A stretch of 64,000 nucleotides of DNA from Roseiarcus sp963709185 (GCA_963709185.1 CAVPVQ010000023.1:372001-436000); one strand, 5' to 3'; positions 44,479 to 55,653 are shown, counted from the first letter of the stretch. Translations and numbers: made by a program. Notes: generated by a model from the letters alone, not told the origin.

Positions 44479-45024
44479 TCAGGCAGTCGCCCCCGCGCGT
44501 TCCGCCAGTTCGCGCCACCAGCGCTCATGCGCGCGCCAGTTCCAGTTGGCGGCCGGCGACGGCGAGGGCAGCAGCCAGAGGCGCGTCGCGCCGATCGTCT
44601 CGCTCTGCTCGCCGAAGTCGGCCTGTCGGCGCAGGTAGCTTCGGCCGGCGGTCAGGCTGGTGAAGGCGAGGATACGAGGTTGGTGCTCCAGGATGCGCTC
44701 AAGCAATCGCGCGCGGGCGACGTCGCCGAGGCTTCCCGGCGGCAGCTCCTTGTCCATTCCGTAGGCGTGTTTTGCGAGGTCGGTGAGTCCGACTCCCCAA
44801 TCGGGCAGCAAGCGGAATTCTGAAGAATCCAGCCGGCGCGGCGTCAGCCCGATCGCATGCAGCGTCGGCCAGAATTTGTTCTGCGGGTGCGCGTAATATT
44901 CGCCGCGCCTGGCCGACACCGTCCCGGCTGCGGTTCCGCAAAACACGATTTTCAGGCCCGGCCGCAACAGGTCCGGCAGGACCGGCGGCGGCTGTGCGAG
45001 GGTTGCGGAGCGATCGGCGGCCAT
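44479..45024 (-). CDS. Mismatch-specific uracil/thymine-DNA glycosylase (MUG/TDG-like)
   Basis: A 181-residue enzyme of the uracil-DNA glycosylase superfamily. Motif one is LKIVFCGTAAGTVSARRG followed by YYAHPQNKFWPTLHAIGL, which matches MUG/TDG proteins; the C-terminal LWLLPSPSPAANWNW corresponds to the minor-groove wedge motif. It should remove damaged or deaminated bases for excision repair. It starts three bases after the glycosyltransferase stop, in an operon with phosphomannomutase, which is probably coincidental functionally. Confidence 0.85.
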   Translation of the reverse strand: MAADRSATLAQPPPVLPDLLRPGLKIVFCGTAAGTVSARRGEYYAHPQNKFWPTLHAIGLTPRRLDSSEFRLLPDWGVGLTDLAKHAYGMDKELPPGSLGDVARARLLERILEHQPRILAFTSLTAGRSYLRRQADFGEQSETIGATRLWLLPSPSPAANWNWRAHERWWRELAERAGATA

Positions 45025-45027
45025 GGT

Positions 45028-46158
45028 TCACCGGCCGGCGCGCGCCGGTTGGAGCCGGGCGTAGGCCGCCAGAACCTTGGCGGCGACCCGATCGACGGTG
45101 AATTCCGCCTCGAAACGGCGGCGCGCCGCCGCGCCCATGCGCGCGCGCAGGTCGGCGTCGCGCCCCAGCCGCTCGATCGCCCGCGCCGCCGCCTCGATGT
45201 CTCTTGGCGGCGCCAGCAGGCCCTCGACGCCGTCGTCGACCACCGCGCGGCACCCCGGGACATCGGTGGTGACGATCGGGCGCGCCGAGGCCGCCGCCTC
45301 GACCAGCGAGCGCGGCAGCCCTTCGCGGTAGGACAGCAGCAGCGCCACATGGCTGTCGCGCCACACGCCCGCGACGTCGCTCGTCGGACCGCGCCAGCGG
45401 ATGCCGTCGCGCCGGCTCCACGCCTGCAAATCGGATTCCGCAAAGGTGTTGCGATTGCCGGGATCGGGACTTCCCCACAGATCGAGCGTCGCATCGAGCC
45501 CGCGCGAGCGGGCCAGCCCGACCGCTTCCACCGCTTCCGCCACACCTTTGGAGCGCAACATGCGCGCGACGACGGCGAAACGCACCGGCGGCGCCTGAGG
45601 CGGCGGCTGCGGCGGAAACGCGGCGGGATCGACGCCGGCGCCGCCGAGCGTCACGATCCGGCCGTCCGCCGGGTCGAAACCGAGTTCGGGCGGATCGTCG
45701 CGATTCTCGAAGAACACCACCAGCGCCGGCGCGGCGCGGATCACCCGCAGCAGCCCGCGCGTGACCTGGCGGGCGAGCCACGAGGCAAACCCCGGCTCGG
45801 TCCAGAAATGGCCGAGCCCGGTCGGCGACAGAGCGAGGGCCGGCGCTCCGGCGAGCCGGGCCGCCAGGCCGCCCAGCACGGTCGATTGCGTCGAGAGCGT
45901 ATGGACGAGGTCGGGACGCTCGGCGCGGATCAGCCGGCGAAGGCGCATCACCGTGGCGAGCGCACGGAGCGGGCTGGCGCGGCCGCGGTCCTGGGCGATC
46001 GGATGAAGAGCAAAGCCCTCCGCGCGGATCGTCGCGGCGTCCCGCGCGACGCGGGCGGCGACGTGGATTTGATGGCCGGCGTCGCGCGCCGCCCTGGCGA
46101 TGCCGAGGAAATGCGAAACGAAGAACCAGTCCTCGTTGACGATGTAGAGGATTTTCAC
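45028..46158 (-). CDS. Glycosyltransferase family 4
   Basis: A 376-residue GT-B enzyme starting at GTG 46158, overlapping the phosphomannomutase stop by four bases (GTGA). The N-terminal domain reads KILYIVNEDWFFVSHFLGIA and DLVHTLSTQSTVLGGLAARL; the C-terminal domain has VARMLRSKGVAEAVEAV and SYREGLPRSLVEAAASARPI, with the family's E-x7-E region, and VDDGVEGLLAPP. It resembles enzymes that extend polysaccharide or lipid-linked glycans. Coupling to a sugar-phosphate mutase supports exopolysaccharide or O-antigen synthesis. Confidence 0.9.
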   Translation of the reverse strand: MKILYIVNEDWFFVSHFLGIARAARDAGHQIHVAARVARDAATIRAEGFALHPIAQDRGRASPLRALATVMRLRRLIRAERPDLVHTLSTQSTVLGGLAARLAGAPALALSPTGLGHFWTEPGFASWLARQVTRGLLRVIRAAPALVVFFENRDDPPELGFDPADGRIVTLGGAGVDPAAFPPQPPPQAPPVRFAVVARMLRSKGVAEAVEAVGLARSRGLDATLDLWGSPDPGNRNTFAESDLQAWSRRDGIRWRGPTSDVAGVWRDSHVALLLSYREGLPRSLVEAAASARPIVTTDVPGCRAVVDDGVEGLLAPPRDIEAAARAIERLGRDADLRARMGAAARRRFEAEFTVDRVAAKVLAAYARLQPARAGR

Positions 46159-47614
46159 GTCAGCGTCTGGTTGTAGGCGCCGACTTCGCTGTTCTCGCGC
46201 AGCACCGCGTCGACCGCGCTGAACATTTCGCGCATGCGCTGTTCCGAGACCGGGCTTTCGACCACCACGACGAGTTCGGGTTTGTTGGAGGAAGCGCGAA
46301 CGAGGCCCCACGAGCCGTCCTCGACGGTGACGCGGGCGCCGTTGATCGTGACAATGTCGCGGATTTTCTGCCCGGCCAGCACTTCGCCGTTGGCCTGCAT
46401 CGCCTTGAAGCGCGCAACGACGCGATCGGCGACGGCGTATTTCACCTCGTCCGCGCAATGCGGCGACATGGTCGGCGAGCCGAAGGTGCGCGGCAGCGCG
46501 CGGTAGAGATCGGCGATCGAGCGCGTCGGATTGCGGTCGAGCATGTCGAGAATCGCGATCGCGGTGACGAACCCATCGTCGTAGCCGCGCCCGATCGGCG
46601 CGTTGAAGAAAAAGTGCCCGGACTTCTCGAAACCCGCCAGCGCGTTGAGGTCGCGGACGCGGCGCTTGATATGCGAATGGCCGGTCTTCCAGTAATCGGC
46701 CTTGGCGCCGTTGGCGAGCAGCGCGGGATCGGTCGCGAACAGGCCGGTCGATTTCACGTCGACGACGAAGGTCGCGCCGGCATGCAGGCGCGACAGGTCG
46801 CGGGCCAGCATGACGCCGATCTTGTCGGCGAAAATCTCCGCGCCCTCATTGTCGACGACGCCGCAACGGTCGCCGTCGCCGTCGAAGCCGAGCGCGAGGT
46901 CCGCGCCGGACTCGCGCACCGCCTGCGCCATCGCGTGAAGCATCTTCAGATCTTCGGGATTCGGGATTGTAGCGGGGAAAGTTGAAGTCGAGATCGCAGT
47001 CGAGCGGAACGACCTCGCAGCCGAGCGCCGAAAGGATGGTCGGCGCGAAGGCTCCCGCCGTGCCGTTGCCGCAGGCGGCGACGACCTTCACGCGGCGGGT
47101 CAATTTGGGCCGGTCGGTGAGATCGGCGATATAGCGGGCCGGGAAATCCTCGACGAACCGATAGGCTCCACCCGAACCCAGCCGGAAGCGGCCGCCGACC
47201 ACGATGTCGCGCAGGCGGCCCATCTCTTCGGGGCCGAAGGTGACCGGGCGCTGCGCGCCCATTTTCACGCCGGTCCAGCCGTTGTCGTTGTGCGAGGCGG
47301 TGACCATCGCCACCGCGGGCGACATCGAGCGCGAATTGCGCGAAATAGGCCATCGGCGTGATCGCCAGGCCGATGTCGTGGACCGTCGCGCCCCCCGCCA
47401 TCAGGCCGGCGATCAGCGCGTATTTGATCGACGCGGAATAGCTGCGAAAGTCGTGGCCGACCACGACCTCGGGCGCGGTTCCCATTTCGTCCAGCAGCGT
47501 CGCCAGGCCGATCCCCAGCGCCTGCACGCCCATCAGGTTGATTTCCTCGCCGAACAACCAGCGCGCGTCATATTCGCGAAAGCCGGTCGGCTTCACCATC
47601 GGGCCTTGATTCAT
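46155..47614 (-). CDS. Phosphomannomutase/phosphoglucomutase (two frameshifts)
   Basis: The enzyme interconverts hexose 1- and 6-phosphates for polysaccharide precursors. ATG 47614 gives MNQGPMVKPTGFREYDARWL and EVVVGHDFRSYSASIKYALI. After a one-base insertion near 47330 the frame continues AMVTASHNDNGWTGVKMG, which holds the phosphoserine; after another near 46965 it continues with the metal-binding ALGFDGDGDRCGVVDN, GFEKSGHFFFNAPI and the C-terminal ITING and GLVRASSNKPELVVVVES. All four alpha-phosphohexomutase domains are present, about 486 residues. It heads an operon with a family 4 glycosyltransferase. Confidence 0.88.
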
Positions 47615-47770
47615 AGCCGTAGGTGTTGGGGCGAAGCTGCGCGGTCGGCGTGGGATACATCAGAGCCTCGATCGGCGTTCGCGCCCGCCGCGGCGCACGA
47701 TCAGGGCGCAGGCGAACCATCGCCTTCGTACAGGATTGCGCCGTCGATTCAAGCGCGGGGAGAACCTGGC

Positions 47771-48307
47771 CTACTGGTGCAGGACGAGCTTGCCGTCCCG
47801 CTGCTCGACGCTGGCGAGGCGCTTGAGGAAGCTCATGCCGAGCAGATTGATCGCGCCAGCGGAACGATCGGCGACCAGCGCCTGGACCGCGCCGACATAA
47901 ACCGGGCCGACCGTCACTTCGCGAAGCATCACCGGCGCCACCGCCGCGACGCCGTTGGCGGTCCGCACGTGGACGGTGTAATCGCCGGCGACCGGCGCGA
48001 TGCCGAGCCGCGAGGCGGTGTCATAGGAAATGACGACCATCGTGGCGCCAGTGTCGACCAGCATCCGCACGTATTGGCCGTTGATCTCGACATCGGCGGC
48101 ATATTGGCCGCCGCCATCGGCGGCGATCTCCGCTTGCGTATCGGCTGAGGGGGCCGGAGCAGCCACGGCCACGTCGGCCCTGGCGGACGCCGGGCGCGCT
48201 GGCGCGGACGCATGGACCGGCGCCGGGATGAAGTTCGAGGCGAGATCCGTCGTCACCAGCGCGAGAAACACCGCGCCGCCGGCCGCCAGGAGCGCAAACC
48301 GCAACAT
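47771..48307 (-). CDS. Retropepsin-like aspartic protease (clan AA), membrane-anchored
   Basis: A 178-residue protein with an N-terminal membrane anchor (MLRFALLAAGGAVFLALVTT), an alanine-rich linker, then one retropepsin-like domain: DVEINGQYVRMLVDTGATMV with the DTGA catalytic motif and a flap region VHVRTANGVAAVAPVMLREV. The ending SAGAINLLGMSFLKRLASVE is the usual C-terminal of these TIGR02281-type proteases. It probably acts as a homodimer on the periplasmic side. The target is unknown. Confidence 0.88.
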   Translation of the reverse strand: MLRFALLAAGGAVFLALVTTDLASNFIPAPVHASAPARPASARADVAVAAPAPSADTQAEIAADGGGQYAADVEINGQYVRMLVDTGATMVVISYDTASRLGIAPVAGDYTVHVRTANGVAAVAPVMLREVTVGPVYVGAVQALVADRSAGAINLLGMSFLKRLASVEQRDGKLVLHQ

Positions 48308-48430
48308 GTGTCACCACGCGTGGCCGCGGCGCCCGCAACGGGCGCCCAAGCTCGCAGCGTAGCGCACGGCCGCCAACAGGCCGTTAATCGCGGCGCATAA
48401 AAACGGGGGAATCGCCCGCCCGGGCGCGAC

Positions 48431-49741
48431 TTAGACGAAACGGTTCAGCAAATTCTCGAGATATTCCTGCCGCCCGGACTTCGGCTTCGGCGCGATCCCC
48501 TGGCGCGCCACCCGCGCGGCGATCTCGCCAAGCGAGGCGCCGCCGGCCAGCATCGCCTTGTTCTGAGGCGCGTCCCAGCCGGCGTAGCGCTCGACCAGGA
48601 ACCGGTCGTAGGCGCCGTCCTCGATCAGCTTCGCTGCGCCCTCCAGCGCCTGCGCGCAGACGTCGAGGCCGCCGATATGGCCGAGCAGCAGGTCCTGTGG
48701 ATCGATCGACTGGCGGCGCACCTTGGCGTCGAAGTTGAGGCCGCCGGGCGCGAGGCCGCCATGCTTCAGGATGTGGTAGAAGGCTGGGATCAGATCGGCG
48801 GCGTTGTTGGGGAACTGGTCGGTGTCCCAGCCCGACTGATAATCGTTGCGGTTGGCATCGAGCGAGCCGAAGATTCCCAAGGCGGCCGCCATCGCCACTT
48901 CATGTTCGAAGGAGTGCTTGGCGAGGAAAGCGTGGCCGACCTCGATATTGACCCTGACCTCCTTCTCCAGCCCGAAGCGCTTGAGAAAGCCATAGACCGT
49001 CGCGACGTCGTAGTCATACTGGTGCTTGGTCGGCTCCTGCGGCTTGGGCTCGACCAGAATGACGCCCTTGAAGCCGATCTTGTGCTTGTAGTCGACGACC
49101 AGCGACAGGAAGCGCCCGAGTTGCTCCTGCTCGCGGGCGAGATCGGTGTTGAGCAGCGTCTCGTAGCCTTCGCGGCCGCCCCACAGCACGTAATTGGCGC
49201 CGTTCAGGCGATGCGTCGCGTCGAGCGCGTTTTTCACCTGCGCCGCCGCATAGGCGAACACGTCCGGATCGGGATTGGTGGCCGCCCCGGCCATGTAGCG
49301 GGGGTGACTGAACAGGTTGGCGGTGCCCCACAGCAGCCGGACGCCGGAGGCTTTCATCTTGGCTGCGAAATAGTCGGTGATCTCGGCCAGGTTGCGGCCG
49401 AACTCGGCGAGGTCGGCGCCTTCGGGAACGACATCCCGATCGTGAAAGGTGAAGAACGGCGCGCCGAGCAGCGCGAACATTTCGAAGGCGACATCGGCTT
49501 TCAGGCGCGCCGCCTGCATCGTCTCGCCGAACCACGGGCGCTCGAAGGTCGGCGCGCCGAACATGTCCGAGCCGGGCCAGGCGAAATTGTGCCAGTAGCA
49601 GACGGTCGGCCGCAACTGCTCGGCCATGGTCTTGCCGAACACCATCCGATCGGGCTGGTAGTGGCGATAGGCCAGCGGATTTTTGCTTTGCGGTCCCTCG
49701 AAGCGGATCGGCGCGACGTCGCCGAAAAAGGCGGTGGACAT
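48431..49741 (-). CDS. xylA: Xylose isomerase
   Basis: The 436-residue enzyme converts D-xylose to D-xylulose. Active-site regions are FFTFHDRDVVPEGADLAEF (catalytic His and Asp), GFKGVILVEPKPQEPTKHQY, VRVNIEVGHAFLAKHSFEHE, and LDANRNDYQSGWDTDQFP with its metal-binding aspartates. It starts MSTAFFGDVAPIRFEGPQSK. No xylulokinase or xylose transporter is adjacent; the damaged ribose-type importer 13 kb away is the only pentose-like uptake system in view. Length is standard for class II isomerases. Confidence 0.96.
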   Translation of the reverse strand: MSTAFFGDVAPIRFEGPQSKNPLAYRHYQPDRMVFGKTMAEQLRPTVCYWHNFAWPGSDMFGAPTFERPWFGETMQAARLKADVAFEMFALLGAPFFTFHDRDVVPEGADLAEFGRNLAEITDYFAAKMKASGVRLLWGTANLFSHPRYMAGAATNPDPDVFAYAAAQVKNALDATHRLNGANYVLWGGREGYETLLNTDLAREQEQLGRFLSLVVDYKHKIGFKGVILVEPKPQEPTKHQYDYDVATVYGFLKRFGLEKEVRVNIEVGHAFLAKHSFEHEVAMAAALGIFGSLDANRNDYQSGWDTDQFPNNAADLIPAFYHILKHGGLAPGGLNFDAKVRRQSIDPQDLLLGHIGGLDVCAQALEGAAKLIEDGAYDRFLVERYAGWDAPQNKAMLAGGASLGEIAARVARQGIAPKPKSGRQEYLENLLNRFV

Positions 49742-49906
49742 GTTTCACTCCCCTGCTTGACCGTTCGCAATCGCGGCGCCCGGCTCGAGGCGACGGGCTG
49801 ACCACCCGCGATGGCAATTATTTTGTGTCCCGCATTTATTTCCGCGCGGGAGAGGGTGTCAAGAGAATCAAGGGTGATCGCTCTTGTTTGCGGCGTCGAT
49901 CGCGCG

Positions 49907-50299
49907 TCATCGATCTTCGAGCGTCAAGTGCGCAATGAAGCCGGAGCGTGTCTCGCCAGCGGAGCGCGCTAGCGCATCGAGACGCAACAGGACGCGGCGG
50001 GGGAGCGAGATATTCACGCGTTCGATCGTATCGTCGAACAATGCGGGGTCCAACGTGATGACCCCGAACATCCACCCGTCATAGTCGGGATTCTGGCGCA
50101 GGACCTCCAGGCTGAAGGGCGCCGGGATCGCCTCGCCTGCGTCGAGAGCCGCGTCGATCCATGCCGCCGCGGCTTCTTCCGCGCCGGCAAAGGCCTCATC
50201 CAGCGTATTCCCGGCCGAAAAGCAGCCAGGGATATCGGGTACGACAACGCCAAAGGCGGCGCCGTCCCCTTCCGGCTCAATGACGATCGGATAGCGCAT
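49907..50299 (-). CDS. Orphan HicB-family antitoxin-like protein
   Basis: A 130-residue protein: the N-terminal HicB fold MRYPIVIEPEGDGAAFGVVV, PDIPGCFSAGNTLDEAFAGA, then a C-terminal ribbon-helix-helix-type segment RVNISLPRRVLLRLDALARS. HicB proteins neutralise HicA mRNA interferases and repress their own operon. I find no HicA (about 60 residues) on either side, so this is a solitary HicB, possibly a regulator alone. Confidence 0.85.
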   Translation of the reverse strand: MRYPIVIEPEGDGAAFGVVVPDIPGCFSAGNTLDEAFAGAEEAAAAWIDAALDAGEAIPAPFSLEVLRQNPDYDGWMFGVITLDPALFDDTIERVNISLPRRVLLRLDALARSAGETRSGFIAHLTLEDR

Positions 50300-50311
50300 T
50301 TGAACTTTCGC

Positions 50312-51549
50312 TCATGCCGATGGCTTGAACCCCCGCACGAATTCCATCAGCGCGGCGAGGCCGACCGCGCAGTCCTCGACGGTGATCGACTCCAGCGGAT
50401 TGTGGCTGAGACCGCCCTTGCAGCGCAGGAACAGCATACCCGCCGGACACAGCGCGCCCATGATCATCGCGTCGTGTCCGGCCCCGGAGGGCAGCAGCCG
50501 CGCCGGCTGGCCAATGCGTTCGACCGCCGCCTTGAGGCCGGCGACGATATGGGGATCGCAGATATAGGCGCCCGCGTCGTGGGTGTGGGCCAGCGTCAGC
50601 GCGACGTTGCGCTCCCTGGCGATGGCGGAGACGCGTTTGGAGATGTCGGCGACGGCGCGCTGGCGGCGCTCGTCGCGCGGCGCGCGGATGTCGATAGTGA
50701 AGCGCGCCTCGCCGGGAATGACATTGACCGCGCCGGGCTCGACTTCGAGGCGCCCGACGGTGGCGACGAGATCGTCCTCGATGCGCGCGCGGGCCTCGAT
50801 CATGAGGATCATTTCGGCGGCCGCGGCCAGCGCGTCCTGACGCAGGTTCATCGGCACCGCGCCGGCGTGGCCGGCAAGCCCGCGCACCGTCGCGTGAAAC
50901 CGCGTAGCGCCGTTGATCGCGGTGACGATTCCGACCGGCAGGTCCTCCAATTCCAGAACCGGTCCCTGCTCGATGTGAAATTCGACGAATGCGGCGACGT
51001 TGCGCCCGCGCAGCGTCGCCACCGCCTCCGGCTCGCAGCCGAAGTTGGTCAGCGCCTCGCGCAGGGTGACGCCGTCGGCGTCCTTCTGGTCGAGCGAGGA
51101 GCGCGCGAACAAGCCGGCGAAGGCGCGAGAGCCGGTCAGCGTGGTGGGAAAGCGCACGCCCTCCTCGTCGCCGAAGGCGACGATCTCGACCGCCACATCG
51201 AGCCGCTCGCCCGCCCTGGTGAGTTCCTCGACCACCGAAAGCGCGGCGAGCGCGCCGAGATTGCCGTCGTAGCGCCCTGCGTCGCGCACGGTGTCGATGT
51301 GCGAGCCGAGCATCAGCGCCGGGGCGTCCGGCCGCTTGCCTTCGTAGCGCGCCCAGACATTGCCCGACGGCGTCGATTTTCGCCGGCAGCCCGACCTCGG
51401 CGCACCAGGCGACATATTGCCGCGCCGCCTGCTTGATGCGCCTTGGAGAGATAGAGGCGCGTCAATCGTCCTTCTTCGTCGCTGAAGCGGGCGAAATCAT
51501 CGAGGCGCGCCATCAGCTTGCGAGCGGCGCTCGCGATGTGTTCGTTCAT
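50312..51549 (-). CDS. M20-family allantoate amidohydrolase-like enzyme (two frameshifts)
   Basis: Starts MNEHIASAARKLMARLDDFA at ATG 51549, 12 bases after urate hydroxylase. Two one-base insertions, near 51437 and 51373, interrupt the N-terminal 60 codons; the rest is continuous. It has the binuclear-metal motifs ALMLGSHIDTVRDAGRYDGN, VAFGDEEGVRF and FVEFHIEQGPVLE of allantoate amidohydrolases and N-carbamoyl amino acid hydrolases, plus SGAGHDAMIMGALCPAGMLF near the end. Following a urate hydroxylase, the best guess is ammonia release from allantoate or ureidoglycine in purine breakdown. Corrected length about 411 residues. Confidence 0.85.
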
Positions 51550-51561
51550 ATCGGGGCCTTT

Positions 51562-52812
51562 TCAGTTTTGCGCGACCTTCTCGCCGGCCAGCCATTTGGC
51601 GAGAATGGCGCGCTCCTGCAGCGTCATTTCGGTGATGTTGTTGGGCGGCATCGCATGGGTCATGACGGCCTGGACGCGGATCGCCGGGGCGAACGCCGCG
51701 ATATGTTCGGGCGTATCGAGCAGCACGCCCTTGGGCGCCTCGCCGATCCCCTCGAACACCGGTTCGGGCGCATGGCACATCGAGCAGCGCGTCGAAACGA
51801 CTTCGACCACCGGCGCCGGCGCCTTGGGCAGGTCGACGGCGGCCACCCGCACAGGCGGCGCCGGCCCGAGGCCGAGGGTGGCGCGCATGCCGGGCGAAGC
51901 GGCCATGCACACCCACATCGCCGCCCAGATCGCGATCCCCGCGACGAACCACGCCCACCACGGCGCCTTGTCGTGATCGCCGTGCCACATGTTGTAGAAA
52001 TAGCGGATCAGCGCCCCCGCGACGATGACCAGGGTGACCATCGCCGGGATGACGCGCGCATTGGCGTAGGTCACGGGATAGTGGTTCGACAGCATCATGA
52101 ACAGCACGGGCAGCGTGATGTAGTTGTTGTGCGTCGAACGCTGCTTGGCCTCCCTGCCCCATTTGGGGTCCGGGGTCTGGCCGGCGACCAGCGCGGCGAT
52201 GGATTTTCGCTGGTTGGGCATGATGATGAAGAACACGTTGGCGGTCATCATCGTCGCCATCAGCGCGCCGGTGTGGATCAGCGCGCCGCGGCCCGAAAAC
52301 AGCAGCGTGAAGACATAGCTGGTCGCCACGACATAGCCGAAGCCGACCAGCGCCAGCAGCGAGTCGTTCTTGGCGATCGGCGACTTGCACAAGAGGTCGT
52401 AGACGATCCAGCCGAGCGCCAGCGCGACGACGCCGACGACGGCGGCCTGCCACGGCGCAAGCGGCATCACCGCCGGGTCGATCAGGAAGAACGTCGACTG
52501 GCCGTAATAGACCCAGCACAGCAGGCTGAAGCCGGATATCCAGGTCCAGTAGGATTGCCACTTATGCCAGACCAGGTGGTCCGGCATCACCGGCGGCGCG
52601 AGCGTGTATTTGCTCATCTCGTAAAAGCCGCCGCCGTGCACCTGCCAGGAAACGCCGTAGACGCCCGGCTGCATGTTCTTCTCTTTGCGCAGCGAGGCGT
52701 CGAGATGCATGAACATGAACGATGAGCCGATCCAGGCGATGGCGGTCGTCACGTGCAGCCAGCGCAGCAGCATCGAGCCCCATTCGAGAAAATAGGGACC
52801 CCAGGATTCCAT
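51562..52812 (-). CDS. puuD: Membrane urate hydroxylase with C-terminal cytochrome c domain
   Basis: A 416-residue protein from ATG 52812 (MESWGPYFLEWGSMLLRWLH), chosen for its GGAGAGG ribosome site. About eight membrane helices in the first 310 residues match PuuD: LHVTTAIAWIGSSFMFMHLD, VHGGGFYEMSKYTLAPPVMP, HNNYITLPVLFMMLSNHYPV. The C-terminal periplasmic domain carries one CxxCH haem site, STRCSMCHAPEPVF, with a downstream methionine ligand candidate MPPNN. It oxidises urate to 5-hydroxyisourate, passing electrons to the respiratory chain instead of making hydrogen peroxide. It is upstream of and co-oriented with the allantoate amidohydrolase-like gene. Confidence 0.93.
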   Translation of the reverse strand: MESWGPYFLEWGSMLLRWLHVTTAIAWIGSSFMFMHLDASLRKEKNMQPGVYGVSWQVHGGGFYEMSKYTLAPPVMPDHLVWHKWQSYWTWISGFSLLCWVYYGQSTFFLIDPAVMPLAPWQAAVVGVVALALGWIVYDLLCKSPIAKNDSLLALVGFGYVVATSYVFTLLFSGRGALIHTGALMATMMTANVFFIIMPNQRKSIAALVAGQTPDPKWGREAKQRSTHNNYITLPVLFMMLSNHYPVTYANARVIPAMVTLVIVAGALIRYFYNMWHGDHDKAPWWAWFVAGIAIWAAMWVCMAASPGMRATLGLGPAPPVRVAAVDLPKAPAPVVEVVSTRCSMCHAPEPVFEGIGEAPKGVLLDTPEHIAAFAPAIRVQAVMTHAMPPNNITEMTLQERAILAKWLAGEKVAQN

Positions 52813-53255
52813 CGCCCTCTCCGCTTCCATCCGGCGCGGCGCTTCGCCGCTCGCCTTCCCCCCGCGCATTCCGCGCCGCCAACGCGACGGGTCTGCAAAC
52901 CGTCACGATAACGCCTCGAACGGCGGTTTGCCCATGCCCCTTTTGAGGAAAAGCACTGGAGAACTTGCCGCCGGCGAGATATCCGTCGCACTCCCCGCTC
53001 CGCCCCGGCTGATCGCCGGCCGCAGGAGCCGGCGGTTCGCGCCGGGCGGCCAAAAAGGGGGGCGCGCGCGGCGCGCTAACCGGCTATTAACCCTGCGAAG
53101 GGCTTAACTTCATATGAAAATGTCAAACGATCGGGTTGAAGTCCGCAGCCCAAGTTTCGGCCCAATTGCGGAGCAGACCCGCCGTTAACCGCCGCCAGCC
53201 GGGCCGCCGCGCCCGGTCCCGCCCGCCGTCTCCCGTCCCCTGAGGTCGCTCCGCC
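52813..53255. other. Intergenic region upstream of the tol operon
   Basis: 443 bases between the divergent urate hydroxylase and tolQ. No gene seen; open frames are composition artefacts. An AT-richer stretch at 53085–53135 (TATTAACC, TTCATATGAAAATGTC) is the likely tol promoter region. Confidence 0.4.
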
Positions 53256-53981
<726 letters not shown>

Positions 53982-54011
53982 CGCCATAGCCACACCCAAG
54001 GGAGCCAGGTC

Positions 54012-54457
<446 letters not shown>

Positions 54458-54471
54458 GCGGGGCTCACGAG

Positions 54472-55518
54472 GTGGACGAGCAGCCGACCAAATCGGGGAT
54501 CATCGTTTCGGGCGCGCTCCATGCGGCGCTGCTTGGGGCGATCCTTGTCGGCTTCACCGAGGCGCCGAAATTCGACGACGCGGCCGAGTCGATGCCGATC
54601 GAGACGCTCACCCAGTCGCAGTTCAACGAAATCATGAAGGGCGAGCACAACGGCAAGCTCGCCAAGGCGCCGGTCGAAAAGCCGGCCCCCAATCCCGTCG
54701 AAGCGACCGCGCCGGCGCCGCCGGCCGAACCCGCCAAAGCGGAAGCGCCGCCGGCCCTCAAGCACATCGACGATCCCCAGGAGGAGACGCCGAGCCCGCC
54801 CGCCAAGCCGATCGCCGAAGCGCCGCCGCCGCCCCCGCCGCGCGAGGTCGCCGCGCCGCCTCCCCCGCCCCCGCCGACCGACGCGGAAGTGGACCGGCCC
54901 AAGCCGCGCGTCGACCCCAGAGCCGTGACGCCGCCGGAGCCGCCGACCCGCCCGAAGATCGTCGAGAAGCCGCCGGAGAAGCCTCCGACGGATTCGGTCG
55001 CCAAGTTCCTGGAGAAGGTCAAGACCGAGGATGAGCAGAAGCCGCCGTCGAGGCCCAAATCGGCCGACGCCGATTCAACGCGCCAGCCGTTCGACCCCAA
55101 CGCCATCGCCAAGCTGATCGGCCAGCCCAAGCCCTCGCAAAACCGGCAAATGGCCAGCCTGACGCCGCTCGGCTCGCCGACGCAGAACGCGCCGCGCATG
55201 TCGCCCTCGCTGTCCGCCTCGCTCGACGGCTGGCTGCAGGAGGCCTATCTCAACTGCTGGTCGCAGCCGCCGACCATGCCCGAGGGCGAGAAATACGTCG
55301 CCTTGATCCGGGTCTCCTTCAACCCCGACGGATCGCTGGCGGCACGGCCGCAACTGGTCAATCCGCCGTCCGACGCGGCGTGGCGCGCCTATGCCGAAAG
55401 CGCGATGCGGGCGGTGCTCAAATGCAATCCGTTGCACGTGCCGCCTCAATATGTCCCCTATTTCGAGCAATGGAGAGCCAAGACCGTGCACTTCGATCCG
55501 CAGGACGCCCAGGGATGA
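54472..55518 (+). CDS. tolA: Tol-Pal system protein TolA
   Basis: A 348-residue protein from GTG 54472, 14 bases after tolR. An N-terminal membrane helix (GIIVSGALHAALLGAILVGF) with the conserved Ser-His pair anchors it. A long proline/alanine/lysine-rich spacer (residues 60–200, including runs of proline) spans the periplasm. The C-terminal domain has SLDGWLQEAYLNCWSQPP and VRFSFNPDG-like IRVSFNPDGSLAARPQL, ending in the TonB/TolA fold with paired cysteines. It links TolQR energy to Pal and TolB. The spacer is helical in enterics; here it is proline-rich, as often in alphaproteobacteria. Confidence 0.93.
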   Translation: MDEQPTKSGIIVSGALHAALLGAILVGFTEAPKFDDAAESMPIETLTQSQFNEIMKGEHNGKLAKAPVEKPAPNPVEATAPAPPAEPAKAEAPPALKHIDDPQEETPSPPAKPIAEAPPPPPPREVAAPPPPPPPTDAEVDRPKPRVDPRAVTPPEPPTRPKIVEKPPEKPPTDSVAKFLEKVKTEDEQKPPSRPKSADADSTRQPFDPNAIAKLIGQPKPSQNRQMASLTPLGSPTQNAPRMSPSLSASLDGWLQEAYLNCWSQPPTMPEGEKYVALIRVSFNPDGSLAARPQLVNPPSDAAWRAYAESAMRAVLKCNPLHVPPQYVPYFEQWRAKTVHFDPQDAQG

Positions 55519-55653
55519 ACGTCGGCAGGCGGCCCGGCGCGGCCGGCGAACACTGAACACACCGAGCAAGGCCGACACGCCTGCTGAGACCGTCATGCAG
55601 CGCCGCTATAGGCGTGGAACGACCGACCGACGCCAACCGAGACCCCGAACGCC

